Positions 44,172-51,988 of a stretch of DNA of 56,566 nt are shown here, in pieces. Every line of letters begins with the position of its first letter. The stretch's first letter is position 1. Origin of the DNA: DAMBHY01 sp032068765 (GTDB lineage: Bacteria; Bacteroidota; Bacteroidia; Bacteroidales; Dysgonomonadaceae); the NCBI GenBank assembly GCA_032068765.1, contig DAMBHY010000015.1, forward strand, positions 1 to 56,566, in the 5' to 3' direction. The notes below the pieces were generated by a model. It saw only the letters and a list, made by a program, of their open reading frames with translations. It was not told the origin of the DNA and made no database searches. Both the position numbers and the translations under genes were made by a program.

Positions 44172-44606
44172 TTATAGTAACTTGTCTTTTAAAAGAACAA
44201 TTTCTTTATATTGTTTTTCTACATAAATATAAAACTCCTGCTCATTCATGTCATATTTTTTTAGAGGATGATATGAATTTAATAATATAATCAACTTGTC
44301 TATTGGCTTCCTTTCTGTATCACTAAAATAGAGATTAAATTTTTCCAATAGCTTGTTTAATGTAAAGATATTCTTCTCCATATGTTTATTGCTAACTCCA
44401 CTACCTGCCATTTCAAAAGCTTGGAGTAAATCTGATTTTAATTGAGAAACAAGAGGCATTAATTCGGCATAAACTTCTAATCTTTTTTGATAAAAAAACT
44501 GTTTCTTCCAAATCTTATAACCATATTTAGCAATAATAACACCTACTATTAGAGTAGATAATGTAGTAACAATAACTGTGCTCCAATCTATTTTAGTTAA
44601 AATCAT
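44172..44606 (-). CDS. Hypothetical single-pass membrane protein
   Basis: 144 residues, unrecognised. One N-terminal membrane helix (about 8-29, STVIVTTLSTLIVGVIIAKY), followed by a helical, charged cytoplasmic domain likely to form coiled coils. It is flanked by the 45-bp direct repeats and lies opposite to most genes of the accessory stretch, as if it moved in with the repeats. Function unknown. Confidence 0.6.
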   Translation of the reverse strand: MILTKIDWSTVIVTTLSTLIVGVIIAKYGYKIWKKQFFYQKRLEVYAELMPLVSQLKSDLLQAFEMAGSGVSNKHMEKNIFTLNKLLEKFNLYFSDTERKPIDKLIILLNSYHPLKKYDMNEQEFYIYVEKQYKEIVLLKDKLL

Positions 44607-44651
44607 ATTTAATTACTTTTGCTTGTAATAATATTAGAAAACCTCGCTCGC

Positions 44652-44697
44652 GCGGGTTTGAAACCCGCCTGCCCATGAAATCGGATTCTTATTTCAT
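44652..44697. repeat. Paired hairpins in the gap before enolase
   Basis: gcgggttt g aaacccgc is a perfect palindrome, followed by a second one, atgaaat / atttcat, with a 9-nt loop. Either may end the enolase transcript, although no long T run follows. Confidence 0.55.
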
Positions 44698-44736
44698 CGG
44701 GGTATGTAGCGTAGCGAAACTGTTATCTACAAATTC

Positions 44737-44781
44737 TTTCTGCTTCGCAGCACACCGATTCGGAAATCGGCGCGAGCGGGA
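44737..44781 (+). repeat. 45-bp direct repeat, right copy
   Basis: Identical to 44090-44134, 647 bp away in the same orientation. The bases upstream are also alike (tagcgaaa, then ttctttctg), so the repeated unit may be about 60 bp. Confidence 0.85.
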
Positions 44782-44830
44782 GGCTTTCCCCATGACGTAT
44801 TAATACAATCTTCTTATTAGCCATGTTTCT

Positions 44831-46111
44831 TTATTTGTTCTTAAATGTTTTAAGCCCGGCAAATACCGAATTACCTGCTAACTCATGCTCGATACGCATA
44901 AACTGATTAAACTTCTCGATACGCTCGCCACGACACCCGCTACCTGTCTTGATATGGCCTGCGTTAAGCCCTACGGTCAAGTCGGCAATGAAAGTATCTA
45001 CCGTTTCCCCGCTACGATGTGATACGAAACAATTATAGCCGTTTTCTTTTGCTAATTCCATTGTTTCAAGTGTTTCGGACACCGTGCCAATCTGGTTTAA
45101 CTTTATCAATATAGAGTTAGCCACTCCTTTATCAATACCTTCCTGTAATATCTTTTTGTTGGTACAGAAAATATCATCACCTACCAACTCGATTTTACTT
45201 CCTAAATCTTTGGTAAGCACTTGCCAACCGTTCCAGTCATTTTCAGCCAATCCGTCTTCCAGTAATACGATAGGATATTGGCGCACCCATGATTCCCAAA
45301 GTTTTATCATGTCATCGCTGGTAAGAAATCCTCCTGTACTTTTGAACATCTTGTATTTGCCATCTTCCCACATTTCGCTTGTTGCTGGATCGAGGCAGAT
45401 ACTTACATCTTCTCCGGGTTTATATCCGGCTTTAGTTATGGCTTCGAGTATAACTTCTACGGCTTCCTCATTCGATTTTAAGTTAGGAGCAAAACCGCCT
45501 TCATCGCCCACGCCCGTGCTGTAACCCTTTCCATTTAAAACTGATTTAAGCGTATGGAATACTTCTTCTCCCATACGGATAGCTTCACGGAACGACGGTG
45601 CATTGTGTGGAGCAATCATAAATTCCTGAAAGTCCACATTATTGTCGGCGTGCTTTCCCCCATTAATCACATTCATGCAGGGCACGGGAAGTACATAGGC
45701 ATTGCTCCCACCCAAATATTGATACAAGGGGAGTTTCATACTCACAGCTTTAGCACGGGCATACGCCATTGATACGGCAAGTATGGCATTGGCTCCGAGT
45801 TTTGCTTTGTTTGGCGTTCCGTCCAACTCGATCATTAAATAATCCAATTCGCGCTGACTTACAAATTCATGTCCGATGATTGCTTTTGCGATTGTCGTAT
45901 TTACGTTTTCGACAGCTTTCAGAACACCTTTACCACCATAACGGTTCTTATCTCCATCACGTAATTCGGTAGCTTCGCGTTCGCCTGTGGATGCTCCACT
46001 GGGAACCATTGCCCGTGCCTGTGTACCGTCTTCCAATGCAATATTGACTTCTACTGTGGGATTACCTCTCGAATCGAGGATTTCGATTGCTTCTACTTTT
46101 GTAATTTTCAT
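44831..46111 (-). CDS. eno: Enolase, last gene of the fluoride-riboswitch operon
   Basis: Interconverts 2-phosphoglycerate and phosphoenolpyruvate. 426 residues, complete: EILDSRGNPTVEV at the start, the mobile loop SGASTGEREATELRDGD, GDEGGFAPN, ILIKLNQIGTVSETLE with the catalytic Lys and SHRSGETVDTFIADL. Enolase is a classic target of fluoride, so a copy in a fluoride-induced operon would replace lost activity; whether this one is less sensitive cannot be read from sequence. It follows the proton ATPase by 63 nt. It may be an extra enolase beside a housekeeping gene elsewhere. Confidence 0.93.
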   Translation of the reverse strand: MKITKVEAIEILDSRGNPTVEVNIALEDGTQARAMVPSGASTGEREATELRDGDKNRYGGKGVLKAVENVNTTIAKAIIGHEFVSQRELDYLMIELDGTPNKAKLGANAILAVSMAYARAKAVSMKLPLYQYLGGSNAYVLPVPCMNVINGGKHADNNVDFQEFMIAPHNAPSFREAIRMGEEVFHTLKSVLNGKGYSTGVGDEGGFAPNLKSNEEAVEVILEAITKAGYKPGEDVSICLDPATSEMWEDGKYKMFKSTGGFLTSDDMIKLWESWVRQYPIVLLEDGLAENDWNGWQVLTKDLGSKIELVGDDIFCTNKKILQEGIDKGVANSILIKLNQIGTVSETLETMELAKENGYNCFVSHRSGETVDTFIADLTVGLNAGHIKTGSGCRGERIEKFNQFMRIEHELAGNSVFAGLKTFKNK

Positions 46112-46174
46112 AACTTCAATTATTTATTTGTTAAACATTCAGGAATAAACAGAGAGTATTTATATTGTAATTCG

Positions 46175-48541
46175 TCATTTAATATTCTTCTCATCCTTTT
46201 TATAAAATATGATTTTCAACGTATCAAGTACAAAACTTGCAATTACAACAACAGCAAGTATTCCTACCACTAAAAGCGGAGAAATCGGAGTCATTAAAAT
46301 ACCGCAAAGAGCAAGAACAGATGACGCAACAACATTGCCGAACGTAACGGCCATCACTAAGCGGCTTGGCATAAAAGACCAGAAATGTTCCCGTACACGA
46401 GTTATATATATAGTCGCTTGAGCCGAATAAATCAGGTATAAGAACATCAATGTTTGAATCTGAGGGAATGGGAGTTCCAATACTTTAAGTGTTATCCAAA
46501 GAAGGACAAATGCAAGTATCAGCCAGCCCGCAGCCAGAATACCGGAAAGTTTGGAGATTGATTTTACATTCCATTGCTCCAGTTTTGGCGAAACCCAAGC
46601 ACGATCCGTTCCAAGTGTAATCGTAACAAGGTCGTTAAGAACAATTATAAGTACAATCAAACTTAATGGAACAACAAAATCTCCGGTTGCGATATACCCG
46701 ATTGTCAAAAGTACAGCAAGCTCTATGGTTCTTGTAATTTTAGTAATCGTCCATGTCATCATCCTGCGGTAAACCCGCCGACCACCGTGAATTATCTTTA
46801 CAATATCCTGAAGGCCCGGATCAGTCAATACTACCTTTGCCGACGCTTTGGCAACATCAGTAGCCGAACTGACGGCAATACCGACTTCTGCCTGTTTCAG
46901 TGCAGGTGCATCATTTATGCCGTCTCCGGTCATACCCACAGTTAAATCTAATTTTTGAAGGGCTTGTATAATCTGATATTTTTCTTCGGGATAAACATTT
47001 GCGATACCGTCATAATCAAGTGGAGCCTGCAATGCGGAAGACAGGCTATCAATACGTTCCCCTATATTTAATTTACGGGCGATGACTTTTGCCGTTGCAG
47101 GCGTATCTCCGGTTATCATCATCAGCCGGATACCCAAGTCTTTAATGGCTTGCACCAGCGAGGCGGCATCTTCTCTGGGTAAATCGGCAAGCGTTAATAA
47201 ACCGCGTACCGTAATATTTCCTTCCGCACCAACAGCAATCGCTAAAACCCGTCCGCCATCTGCCGCCATTTCCGCTACTTTGTCTTTAAACTGCGGTATG
47301 GAAACTGCGTATTGCTCCATAACAAAAGGAGAACCCAATATCACTTCCTGAATCTGGCCGTCTTGTTTTATAAAGGCTTCAGATGACTTTTTTACCGGAT
47401 CAAAAGGAATGTATCGCTCACGGACAAACGGATGAAGGGAACGTTTTTCTACTTCCTGCAAAATGGCAATGTCAATCGGATTTTGGGAAGAAGTATCACT
47501 GGTTGTAGCGGCATAAACCAATAGCTCATCTTCGCTATTATCCGAAAAAGATAAGATTGAAGCGATTTGAGGTTTGTTTTGTGTCAGTGTACCCGTTTTA
47601 TCTATACAAAGAATCTGCATTGTTGCCGCTTCCTGAATGGCGGTCAAGCCTGTAACCAAAACACCCTCTTTGGCCAATACACGTGCTTCCATAGCATTGG
47701 CAACGGTAAAACTTGCAGGCATTGAAACAGGCACGGTTGCAATTACCAATACCACAAGAAACGGCAAAAGGGGAAGTATTGCATAACCGTTTAGAAGAGC
47801 AGCAATTAAAAGTATTGCAGCAAGAATAATATCAACAATAGCCAGGTTACGGACAACCGCAAATAATAGCTTCTGGAGATGACCGGGAGCGGATGCGGTT
47901 TTTACCAGTTCGGCAGTTTTCCCGAAAAAGCTGCGGGGTCCGGTTGCCGTTACGGTTGCAATAGCTTCACCCGAACGAACAACAGAAGCAGAATAAACGG
48001 TTTCATTTTCCAACCGGGTTACGGATTCCGATTCTCCGGTAAGCGCAGATTGGTCTAATTCAATGCTTCCTCGGCTAATAGTACAATCCGCAGGAACAAT
48101 GTCGCCGGTCTTTATGTGGATATAATCGCCGGGAACAAGCTCGCGTGCAGCAAGGAATTGCCAGATTCCATTACGGAGTACACGGACAGTAACCTGTAAG
48201 CGTTGTTTTAGATAGCCTACCACTTTTCTCGCCCTTCGTTCCTGTGTTTCCCCGACTATTGCACTAAAAAGCAATAAAACAGTTATAACGGATGCCTGGA
48301 GAATTTTACCCATGACGATTTCCAATATCAATGCGGCTTCAAGTGTACAGGGAATAGGCCCCCAAAGGCGTTTTAGAACACCTAAAAAGGGATTTTCTTT
48401 TTTCTCTGTTATTTCGTTATAACCAAATTGCGCCAAAGCTGCCTGTACTTCCGCATCGGTAAGCCCTGTTACTTCCATGCCCGCATCCAAATCAGCAGAC
48501 TTACTTTCTTCTTTTTGCTTATTTTCAGATTCTTCTTGCAT
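46175..48541 (-). CDS. P-type proton-exporting ATPase (type IIIA)
   Basis: 788 residues, plasma-membrane H+-ATPase type. N-terminal cation-ATPase domain (LTDAEVQAALAQFGYNEI), actuator TGES at 168-171, phosphorylated Asp314 in DKTGTLTQ, nucleotide domain, TGDTPATAKVIARKL and GDGINDAPALK (539-549), with about ten membrane helices. The helix after the hinge reads VVLVIATVPVSMPASFTV, lacking the Cys-Pro motif of heavy-metal pumps. It should pump protons out with ATP. Under fluoride stress HF entry acidifies the cell, which gives this pump a sensible role in the operon. GC content is visibly higher than in the backbone. Confidence 0.9.
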   Translation of the reverse strand: MQEESENKQKEESKSADLDAGMEVTGLTDAEVQAALAQFGYNEITEKKENPFLGVLKRLWGPIPCTLEAALILEIVMGKILQASVITVLLLFSAIVGETQERRARKVVGYLKQRLQVTVRVLRNGIWQFLAARELVPGDYIHIKTGDIVPADCTISRGSIELDQSALTGESESVTRLENETVYSASVVRSGEAIATVTATGPRSFFGKTAELVKTASAPGHLQKLLFAVVRNLAIVDIILAAILLIAALLNGYAILPLLPFLVVLVIATVPVSMPASFTVANAMEARVLAKEGVLVTGLTAIQEAATMQILCIDKTGTLTQNKPQIASILSFSDNSEDELLVYAATTSDTSSQNPIDIAILQEVEKRSLHPFVRERYIPFDPVKKSSEAFIKQDGQIQEVILGSPFVMEQYAVSIPQFKDKVAEMAADGGRVLAIAVGAEGNITVRGLLTLADLPREDAASLVQAIKDLGIRLMMITGDTPATAKVIARKLNIGERIDSLSSALQAPLDYDGIANVYPEEKYQIIQALQKLDLTVGMTGDGINDAPALKQAEVGIAVSSATDVAKASAKVVLTDPGLQDIVKIIHGGRRVYRRMMTWTITKITRTIELAVLLTIGYIATGDFVVPLSLIVLIIVLNDLVTITLGTDRAWVSPKLEQWNVKSISKLSGILAAGWLILAFVLLWITLKVLELPFPQIQTLMFLYLIYSAQATIYITRVREHFWSFMPSRLVMAVTFGNVVASSVLALCGILMTPISPLLVVGILAVVVIASFVLDTLKIIFYKKDEKNIK

Positions 48542-48591
48542 TGTATTTATATTTAATTGTTACGTTACAAAAAATTATTTGATAGTGGGTT

Positions 48592-49005
48592 TCATAAAAT
48601 TAATACCACCGTTCCGGCAATTATCAATACAGCCCCAACAGATGTTTTAAGGGTTAAAGGTTCTCCGAGAAAGAGAACGGATAAAATAATAACCAAAGCC
48701 ACACTAAGTTTATCTACGGGAGCCACCTGCGATACTTTTCCAAGCTGCAAGGCTCTGAAATAAAATATCCATGATAGCCCCGTTGCAATACCGGAAAGGC
48801 AGATAAACAAAATGTTCTGTTTCGTCAAAGTATGGATCGAGGATGTTGCACCTCTAAAAAAAGCCAGTCCCCAAGCAATGACTAAAATAACTATCGTGCG
48901 TATAGCAGTTGCCAAGTCCGAATCAACCCCTTTAATCCCAACTTTTGCAAAAATCGCCGTCAGGGCTGCAAACAAAGCCGAAAGTAACGCATATACCCAC
49001 CACAT
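48592..49005 (-). CDS. EamA-domain transporter, half-size
   Basis: 137 residues with five hydrophobic helices and one EamA unit (WWVYALLSALFAALTAIFAKVGIKG at the start; FLGEPLTLKTSVGAVLIIAGTVVLIL at the end). Usual DMT transporters have two such units, so this one would work as a dimer or with a partner, like SMR proteins. Substrate unknown. It begins 2 nt after the stop of the PAP2 gene before it, so it is part of the operon. Confidence 0.85.
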   Translation of the reverse strand: MWWVYALLSALFAALTAIFAKVGIKGVDSDLATAIRTIVILVIAWGLAFFRGATSSIHTLTKQNILFICLSGIATGLSWIFYFRALQLGKVSQVAPVDKLSVALVIILSVLFLGEPLTLKTSVGAVLIIAGTVVLIL

Positions 49006-49006
49006 A

Positions 49007-49585
49007 TTAAGAAACAGGTTTAAATATTTTTTTCTTGAAATAGAAATAAATCCAACCGAAAAATAACCCTAATACGATGCCCAATAGGGCAGGAACGATA
49101 ACATCTAAAGGATAATGAACGCCCAAATAAATTCTGCTGTATGAAACAAATATAGCCCAGGGGAATAATATATATGGCAACCATTTTATCCTGTCTTTCA
49201 CGACAACAGTTAAATAGGTAGCCAATGAAAAGACATTTAGTGTATGCGCTGAAACAAACCCGTACCTGCCGCCTCTATATTCATTTACATAATGGAGCAG
49301 GTTCTCTAAGCCGATTTCATGGCTTGGCCTGTAACGCATAACCAACGGTCTTATTACCGATGCCGCTAATTGGTCGCTTGCCGTAATTAGCGGAATAATC
49401 AATAGTATTACCCACCAGCTTTGTGCTTTATACTTCCAGATGATAAGTATAACCAATAAGATATAAAATGGCAGCCAGCTTGTTTTTCCACTCGCAAACC
49501 ACATTATATTATCCCAAAAAGGTGTATGGTGTCCGTTTATTTCGAGCAACCATTCAATATCCCAGTTTTTTAAATGTTCTATCAT
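49007..49585 (-). CDS. PAP2-family membrane phosphatase (second copy)
   Basis: 192 residues from ATG 49585, chosen because it overlaps the upstream stop by 4 nt (ATGA) and puts the first helix near the start; the frame stays open to 49645. Six hydrophobic stretches. The phosphatase signature is SVIRPLVMRYRPSHE (motif 1), GFVSAHTLNVFSLA (motif 2, SAH instead of SGH) and SRIYLGVHYPLDV (motif 3), so key Arg, His and Asp are kept. Likely removes phosphate from a lipid (pyro)phosphate such as undecaprenyl pyrophosphate. Confidence 0.85.
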   Translation of the reverse strand: MIEHLKNWDIEWLLEINGHHTPFWDNIMWFASGKTSWLPFYILLVILIIWKYKAQSWWVILLIIPLITASDQLAASVIRPLVMRYRPSHEIGLENLLHYVNEYRGGRYGFVSAHTLNVFSLATYLTVVVKDRIKWLPYILFPWAIFVSYSRIYLGVHYPLDVIVPALLGIVLGLFFGWIYFYFKKKIFKPVS

Positions 49586-50151
49586 GTCGTGTGTTTGTAT
49601 AAATATTTCGAGAAAAATTTGTGTACTATTATTGAGATAACGCATCCAATTATTACAGAAGCTAACACATCACTTAGATAGTGTACTCCCAAAACTATCC
49701 GGGAATAAGCCACTGCTATTGCCCATAACCATACTGCTATCTTTAACCCGGTTTTATTGGGGAATAGTAATGAGAAAGACATTGCAATAACAAATGCAGC
49801 AGCAGTATGACCGGACGGAAAAGAAGGAGTGTTTTCCGATGATAATTTCTCTATTATAACATTGTTTACAAAAGGTCTTAGCCTATTAACAGTGTATTTC
49901 AGAAAGGTTACAACAATGACATTACATATCAATGCCGCCATTATTTGAAATGTTTTTATTTTCAAAGCCTTATTTTTTCTGAATAAGGCAATACCCAATA
50001 GCACTACTGAAATTAAAACAACGACAATCCAGGTTGTATCTGTAACTGATAAAAAAAAGTCATCTAAAATTTTTATCCTATGGTTATTTATCCATTCGGT
50101 TATCTGCCTGTCGTATAAAAATAATTTCCGTATGTCCATAATCTTAAACAC
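49582..50151 (-). CDS. PAP2-family membrane phosphatase (first copy)
   Basis: 189 residues, the first gene behind the fluoride-type riboswitch. Motifs are complete: KYTVNRLRP, SFPSGHTAAAF and SRIVLGVHYLSDVLAS, with the catalytic His and the Arg/Asp network. Six hydrophobic segments place it in the inner membrane. ATG at 50139 (MDIRK) is an alternative start. Lies directly after the terminator at 50152-50179, so full transcription depends on the leader. Overlaps the next PAP2 gene by 4 nt. Confidence 0.88.
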   Translation of the reverse strand: MFKIMDIRKLFLYDRQITEWINNHRIKILDDFFLSVTDTTWIVVVLISVVLLGIALFRKNKALKIKTFQIMAALICNVIVVTFLKYTVNRLRPFVNNVIIEKLSSENTPSFPSGHTAAAFVIAMSFSLLFPNKTGLKIAVWLWAIAVAYSRIVLGVHYLSDVLASVIIGCVISIIVHKFFSKYLYKHTT

Positions 50152-50179
50152 AAAAAGCCCATACGCTTAGCGCATGAGC
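50152..50179 (-). terminator. Leader terminator in front of the PAP2-ATPase-enolase operon
   Basis: On the minus strand, gctcatgcgc and gcgtatgggc form a 10-bp stem (with G-U pairs) around taa, followed by TTTTTG. It ends at the start of the first PAP2 gene. This is the expression platform of the riboswitch upstream. Confidence 0.8.
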
Positions 50180-50330
50180 AAATTTTATAATCTTGTACCT
50201 GTGAATGATACCGCCAATCGTGAAGTGTATAAATACAAAATTCCTGCCCATAACCATACATTGATTAAGTTAAGCAGGAACTATCAGCTATTCTATTAGC
50301 GGTTTATAACAGGGAAGTTCCATTCCCTTT
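50180..50330 (-). promoter_or_regulatory. Fluoride (crcB-type) riboswitch
   Basis: Minus-strand bases 50330-50272 match the fluoride aptamer layout: stem GGGA/TCCC with the loop ATGGAACT, the linker TATAAAC, a hairpin GCTA/TAGC, the conserved TGAT, then GTTCC and TGC. The loop GGAAC can pair with the later GTTCC, giving the family's pseudoknot-like helix. Downstream, GCAGGAA (50247-50241) can capture the GTTCCTGC strand of the aptamer, offering a switch between folded states, and an intrinsic terminator follows. Ligand binding is inferred from motif match; the gene content (enolase, ATPase, phosphatases: enzymes hit by fluoride) supports it. Confidence 0.75.
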
Positions 50331-50344
50331 GTGATATAACAGTA

Positions 50345-50352
50345 CAAAAGTA
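50345..50352 (-). promoter_or_regulatory. -7 box driving the riboswitch leader
   Basis: Minus-strand TACTTTTG fits TAnnTTTG; transcripts would start about 8-10 nt before the aptamer. No TTG at -33. Confidence 0.5.
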
Positions 50353-50421
50353 AAAAAAGTTTTTGATATAGAGTTGGAAAATCAAGTTTTCTTTTCTGAA
50401 CCAATGATATTTATGTAAGAC

Positions 50422-50955
50422 TTATAATTGCCTTTGGTATTCAACCATTAATACTTTATAATTATAGGTTTTACTTTCTATCAATTTCCACTTCGACTCT
50501 TTAGGTTGTTTGGGAAATAAGGGTATGCCTTCACCGAGAATCACAGGAATATAACAAATTCGCATTTCATCTATCAGATCGGCTTCCAAGAGTATAGCGG
50601 TTAATTTACCACCGCCGAACAACCAGATATTCTTCCCTTCACCGTCGCGTAATTCCCTGATGCGGTCGATTACGTTGTCCGTGATGAAATCCACATTATC
50701 AATGGTTCTCTCTGTCCATCCACGAGTTACAACGTATATCTGTTGGTCTTTATAATGCCCAATAATATCCATATTCAACACTTCCCGGTAGGAACGCCCA
50801 CCCATAATGATTGTATCGACCGAGGCCGTAAATTCGTTATAACCATAATTCATTTCTTCCGTTATGGGATAATCTTCGAGCCATTCAGTAGAGCCTTCGG
50901 CTTCGGCAATATAGCCGTCGATGGATGCAGCTATGTAAAGGATAATCTTTTTCAT
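50422..50955 (-). CDS. RibD-C/dihydrofolate-reductase-like protein
   Basis: 177 residues, of the RibD C-terminal/DHFR-fold reductase family (YyaP-like). KKIILYIAASIDGYIAEAEGSTEWLED at the start, TIIMGGRSYREVL and IWLFGGGKLTAILLEADLIDEMRICYIPVILGEGIPLF contain the NADPH-binding Gly-rich segment and the family's PxxLGxGxxLF motif. The reaction is not known for most members; it need not reduce dihydrofolate. It is headed by a long structured leader with its own terminator, and its stop is about 70 nt from the riboswitch promoter. Confidence 0.87.
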   Translation of the reverse strand: MKKIILYIAASIDGYIAEAEGSTEWLEDYPITEEMNYGYNEFTASVDTIIMGGRSYREVLNMDIIGHYKDQQIYVVTRGWTERTIDNVDFITDNVIDRIRELRDGEGKNIWLFGGGKLTAILLEADLIDEMRICYIPVILGEGIPLFPKQPKESKWKLIESKTYNYKVLMVEYQRQL

Positions 50956-50966
50956 ACTTTTTAATT

Positions 50967-51107
50967 TTACGCGTTATTAAATCTCGGCTTAATTCGCTGA
51001 TAACACGCAAAAAAAAGAAGCGTGGCAATTACACTGCTCCGACGTAGAGGTACTGGTATACCCAAAGAAGAAAACAGGCAATGCCACGCTATACTTTCGT
51101 ATAGCAT
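50967..51107 (-). CDS. 46-residue leader ORF across a terminator
   Basis: An ATG frame on the minus strand (starting MLYESIAWHCLFSSLGIPVP and ending RIKPRFNNA) stops 11 nt before the reductase gene. It runs over both arms of the intrinsic terminator, so ribosomes translating it would break the hairpin. That is the usual design of a translation-coupled attenuator. It is rich in Leu, Arg and Ser but has no run of a single amino acid. The plus-strand frame here is a shadow. Being a true leader peptide is inferred. Confidence 0.45.
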   Translation of the reverse strand: MLYESIAWHCLFSSLGIPVPLRRSSVIATLLFFACYQRIKPRFNNA

Positions 51108-51246
51108 GAACACTGCGCATCTGTCTCTTCTTTTTGAAAATTACCAGTTTTCTACATCGAGACGTTCAGCGAACGTTATGTTATATATGCCAGAAGCAAC
51201 TTAATATATGCTCCTGTTTTTTTACTTTCTTATGTGCGCAAAGATA
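51008..51246 (-). promoter_or_regulatory. Structured leader with terminator before the reductase gene
   Basis: A -7 box TATCTTTG (51246-51239) opens a leader of about 280 nt. It holds hairpins acgttc/gaacgt, gtctc/gagac, gctatac/gtatagc and, finally, gcgtggca/tgccacgc followed by TTCTTTTTTTT (ending near 51008). Several of them are mutually exclusive with the terminator arms. The leader may sense an antibiotic or a metabolite, or use ribosome stalling. I could not match it to a known riboswitch class. Confidence 0.6.
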
Positions 51247-51416
51247 ATGATTCCAGCCAAATTATAGGTAATTTGAGGTGCAATTTGTTCTTATACTATT
51301 ATTTATGAGTACGTTGTTATGATAAAGGTTTTGAAGTGTAGTACAAAAATCCGATAAAATCAATAGGATTCAATAAAAATGCGTATATTTGTATTAGGTT
51401 ATTTGAGAGATGAAAA

Positions 51417-51474
51417 CCAGCACATTCTAATCGTGCAGATTTAGTTTCTAAATCGTTACCTATTTCTTTTTTTT
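51417..51474 (+). terminator. Two hairpins and a T run in the gap before the hsdR stub
   Basis: gcac/gtgc and then gatttag/ctaaatc, followed by a run of T after gttacctatttc. A TATATTTG box at 51384-51391 lies upstream. It may be a short RNA or simply a terminator; nothing else is seen in 51247-51483. Confidence 0.4.
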
Positions 51475-51483
51475 GCACTATAT

Positions 51484-51684
51484 CTATTTGATATACAATC
51501 TACTCCACATTAGTGCAACATCTGTGTTTGCGGATAAATCAATATCACCTTTCGATTGAACCAACCATCCTGCTTCTCTCAGCATACAGTCGATTCTATC
51601 TCGTGCAATTTGCTCAGGATTTTGATTAATGTTTTCAGGCATCACTTCACTACTTATTGATTTTAATTGTAAATATACAGACAA
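51484..51684 (-). pseudogene. Type I restriction HsdR stub (N-terminal fragment)
   Basis: The 66-residue frame contains NQNPEQIARDRIDCMLREAG followed by WLVQSKGDIDLSA, which is the N terminus of type I restriction R subunits and related helicases. After DIDLSA the sequence departs from the family (NTDVALMWSRLYIK) and stops, so the nuclease and helicase parts are lost. Likely native start is ATG 51642 (MPENINQ). No hsdM or hsdS nearby. Confidence 0.7.
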
Positions 51685-51762
51685 AAAAACAAAGAAATGA
51701 AAATAAAGATTAATTTTTAGTCGCGAAAGATATAAATGTTGCTCCTCCGCTCCCGCGCGATT

Positions 51763-51826
51763 TCTAACACTTGGATGATTTTGAAACTGAAACTTTACAC
51801 GAAAGGATTCGTGCGGTAGCGATGGT
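51763..51826 (+). pseudogene. Fragment copy of the urea-transporter 3' end
   Basis: Reads SNTWMILKLKLYTKGFVR then a TAG stop. It is nearly the same as the end of the urea transporter at 43872-43937 (STWMILKLKLHTRGFV). The copy is preceded by an inverted GC-rich repeat (cgctcccgcgcgatt, 51749-51763). The rest of 51685-51988 holds no gene. Confidence 0.7.
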
Positions 51827-51988
51827 GGACTTACAAAAGCAGGGAAACACCCGGTTATTTACTAATTGCCTAACAATAAATTGCCATTTAGTTTTTCCAA
51901 TTCTATCATAGCATCCACTAACTCTTAATGAATAGAAGGTAACAACATAAGACTTTAAATTGAAATTTACAGAAAGACAAAATGGGCT

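Noticed and set aside
45084..45524. 146-codon plus-strand ORF over enolase
   Set aside because: Antisense to a complete enolase gene; no motif, Ser/Pro-rich composition typical of a shadow frame.
51022..51204. 60-codon plus-strand ORF
   Set aside because: It is antisense to the structured leader and the 46-codon minus-strand frame; composition comes from hairpin sequences.
51417..51474. tRNA-like gene
   Set aside because: Two small hairpins are present but there is no acceptor stem, T-loop GTTCRA or CCA-like end.
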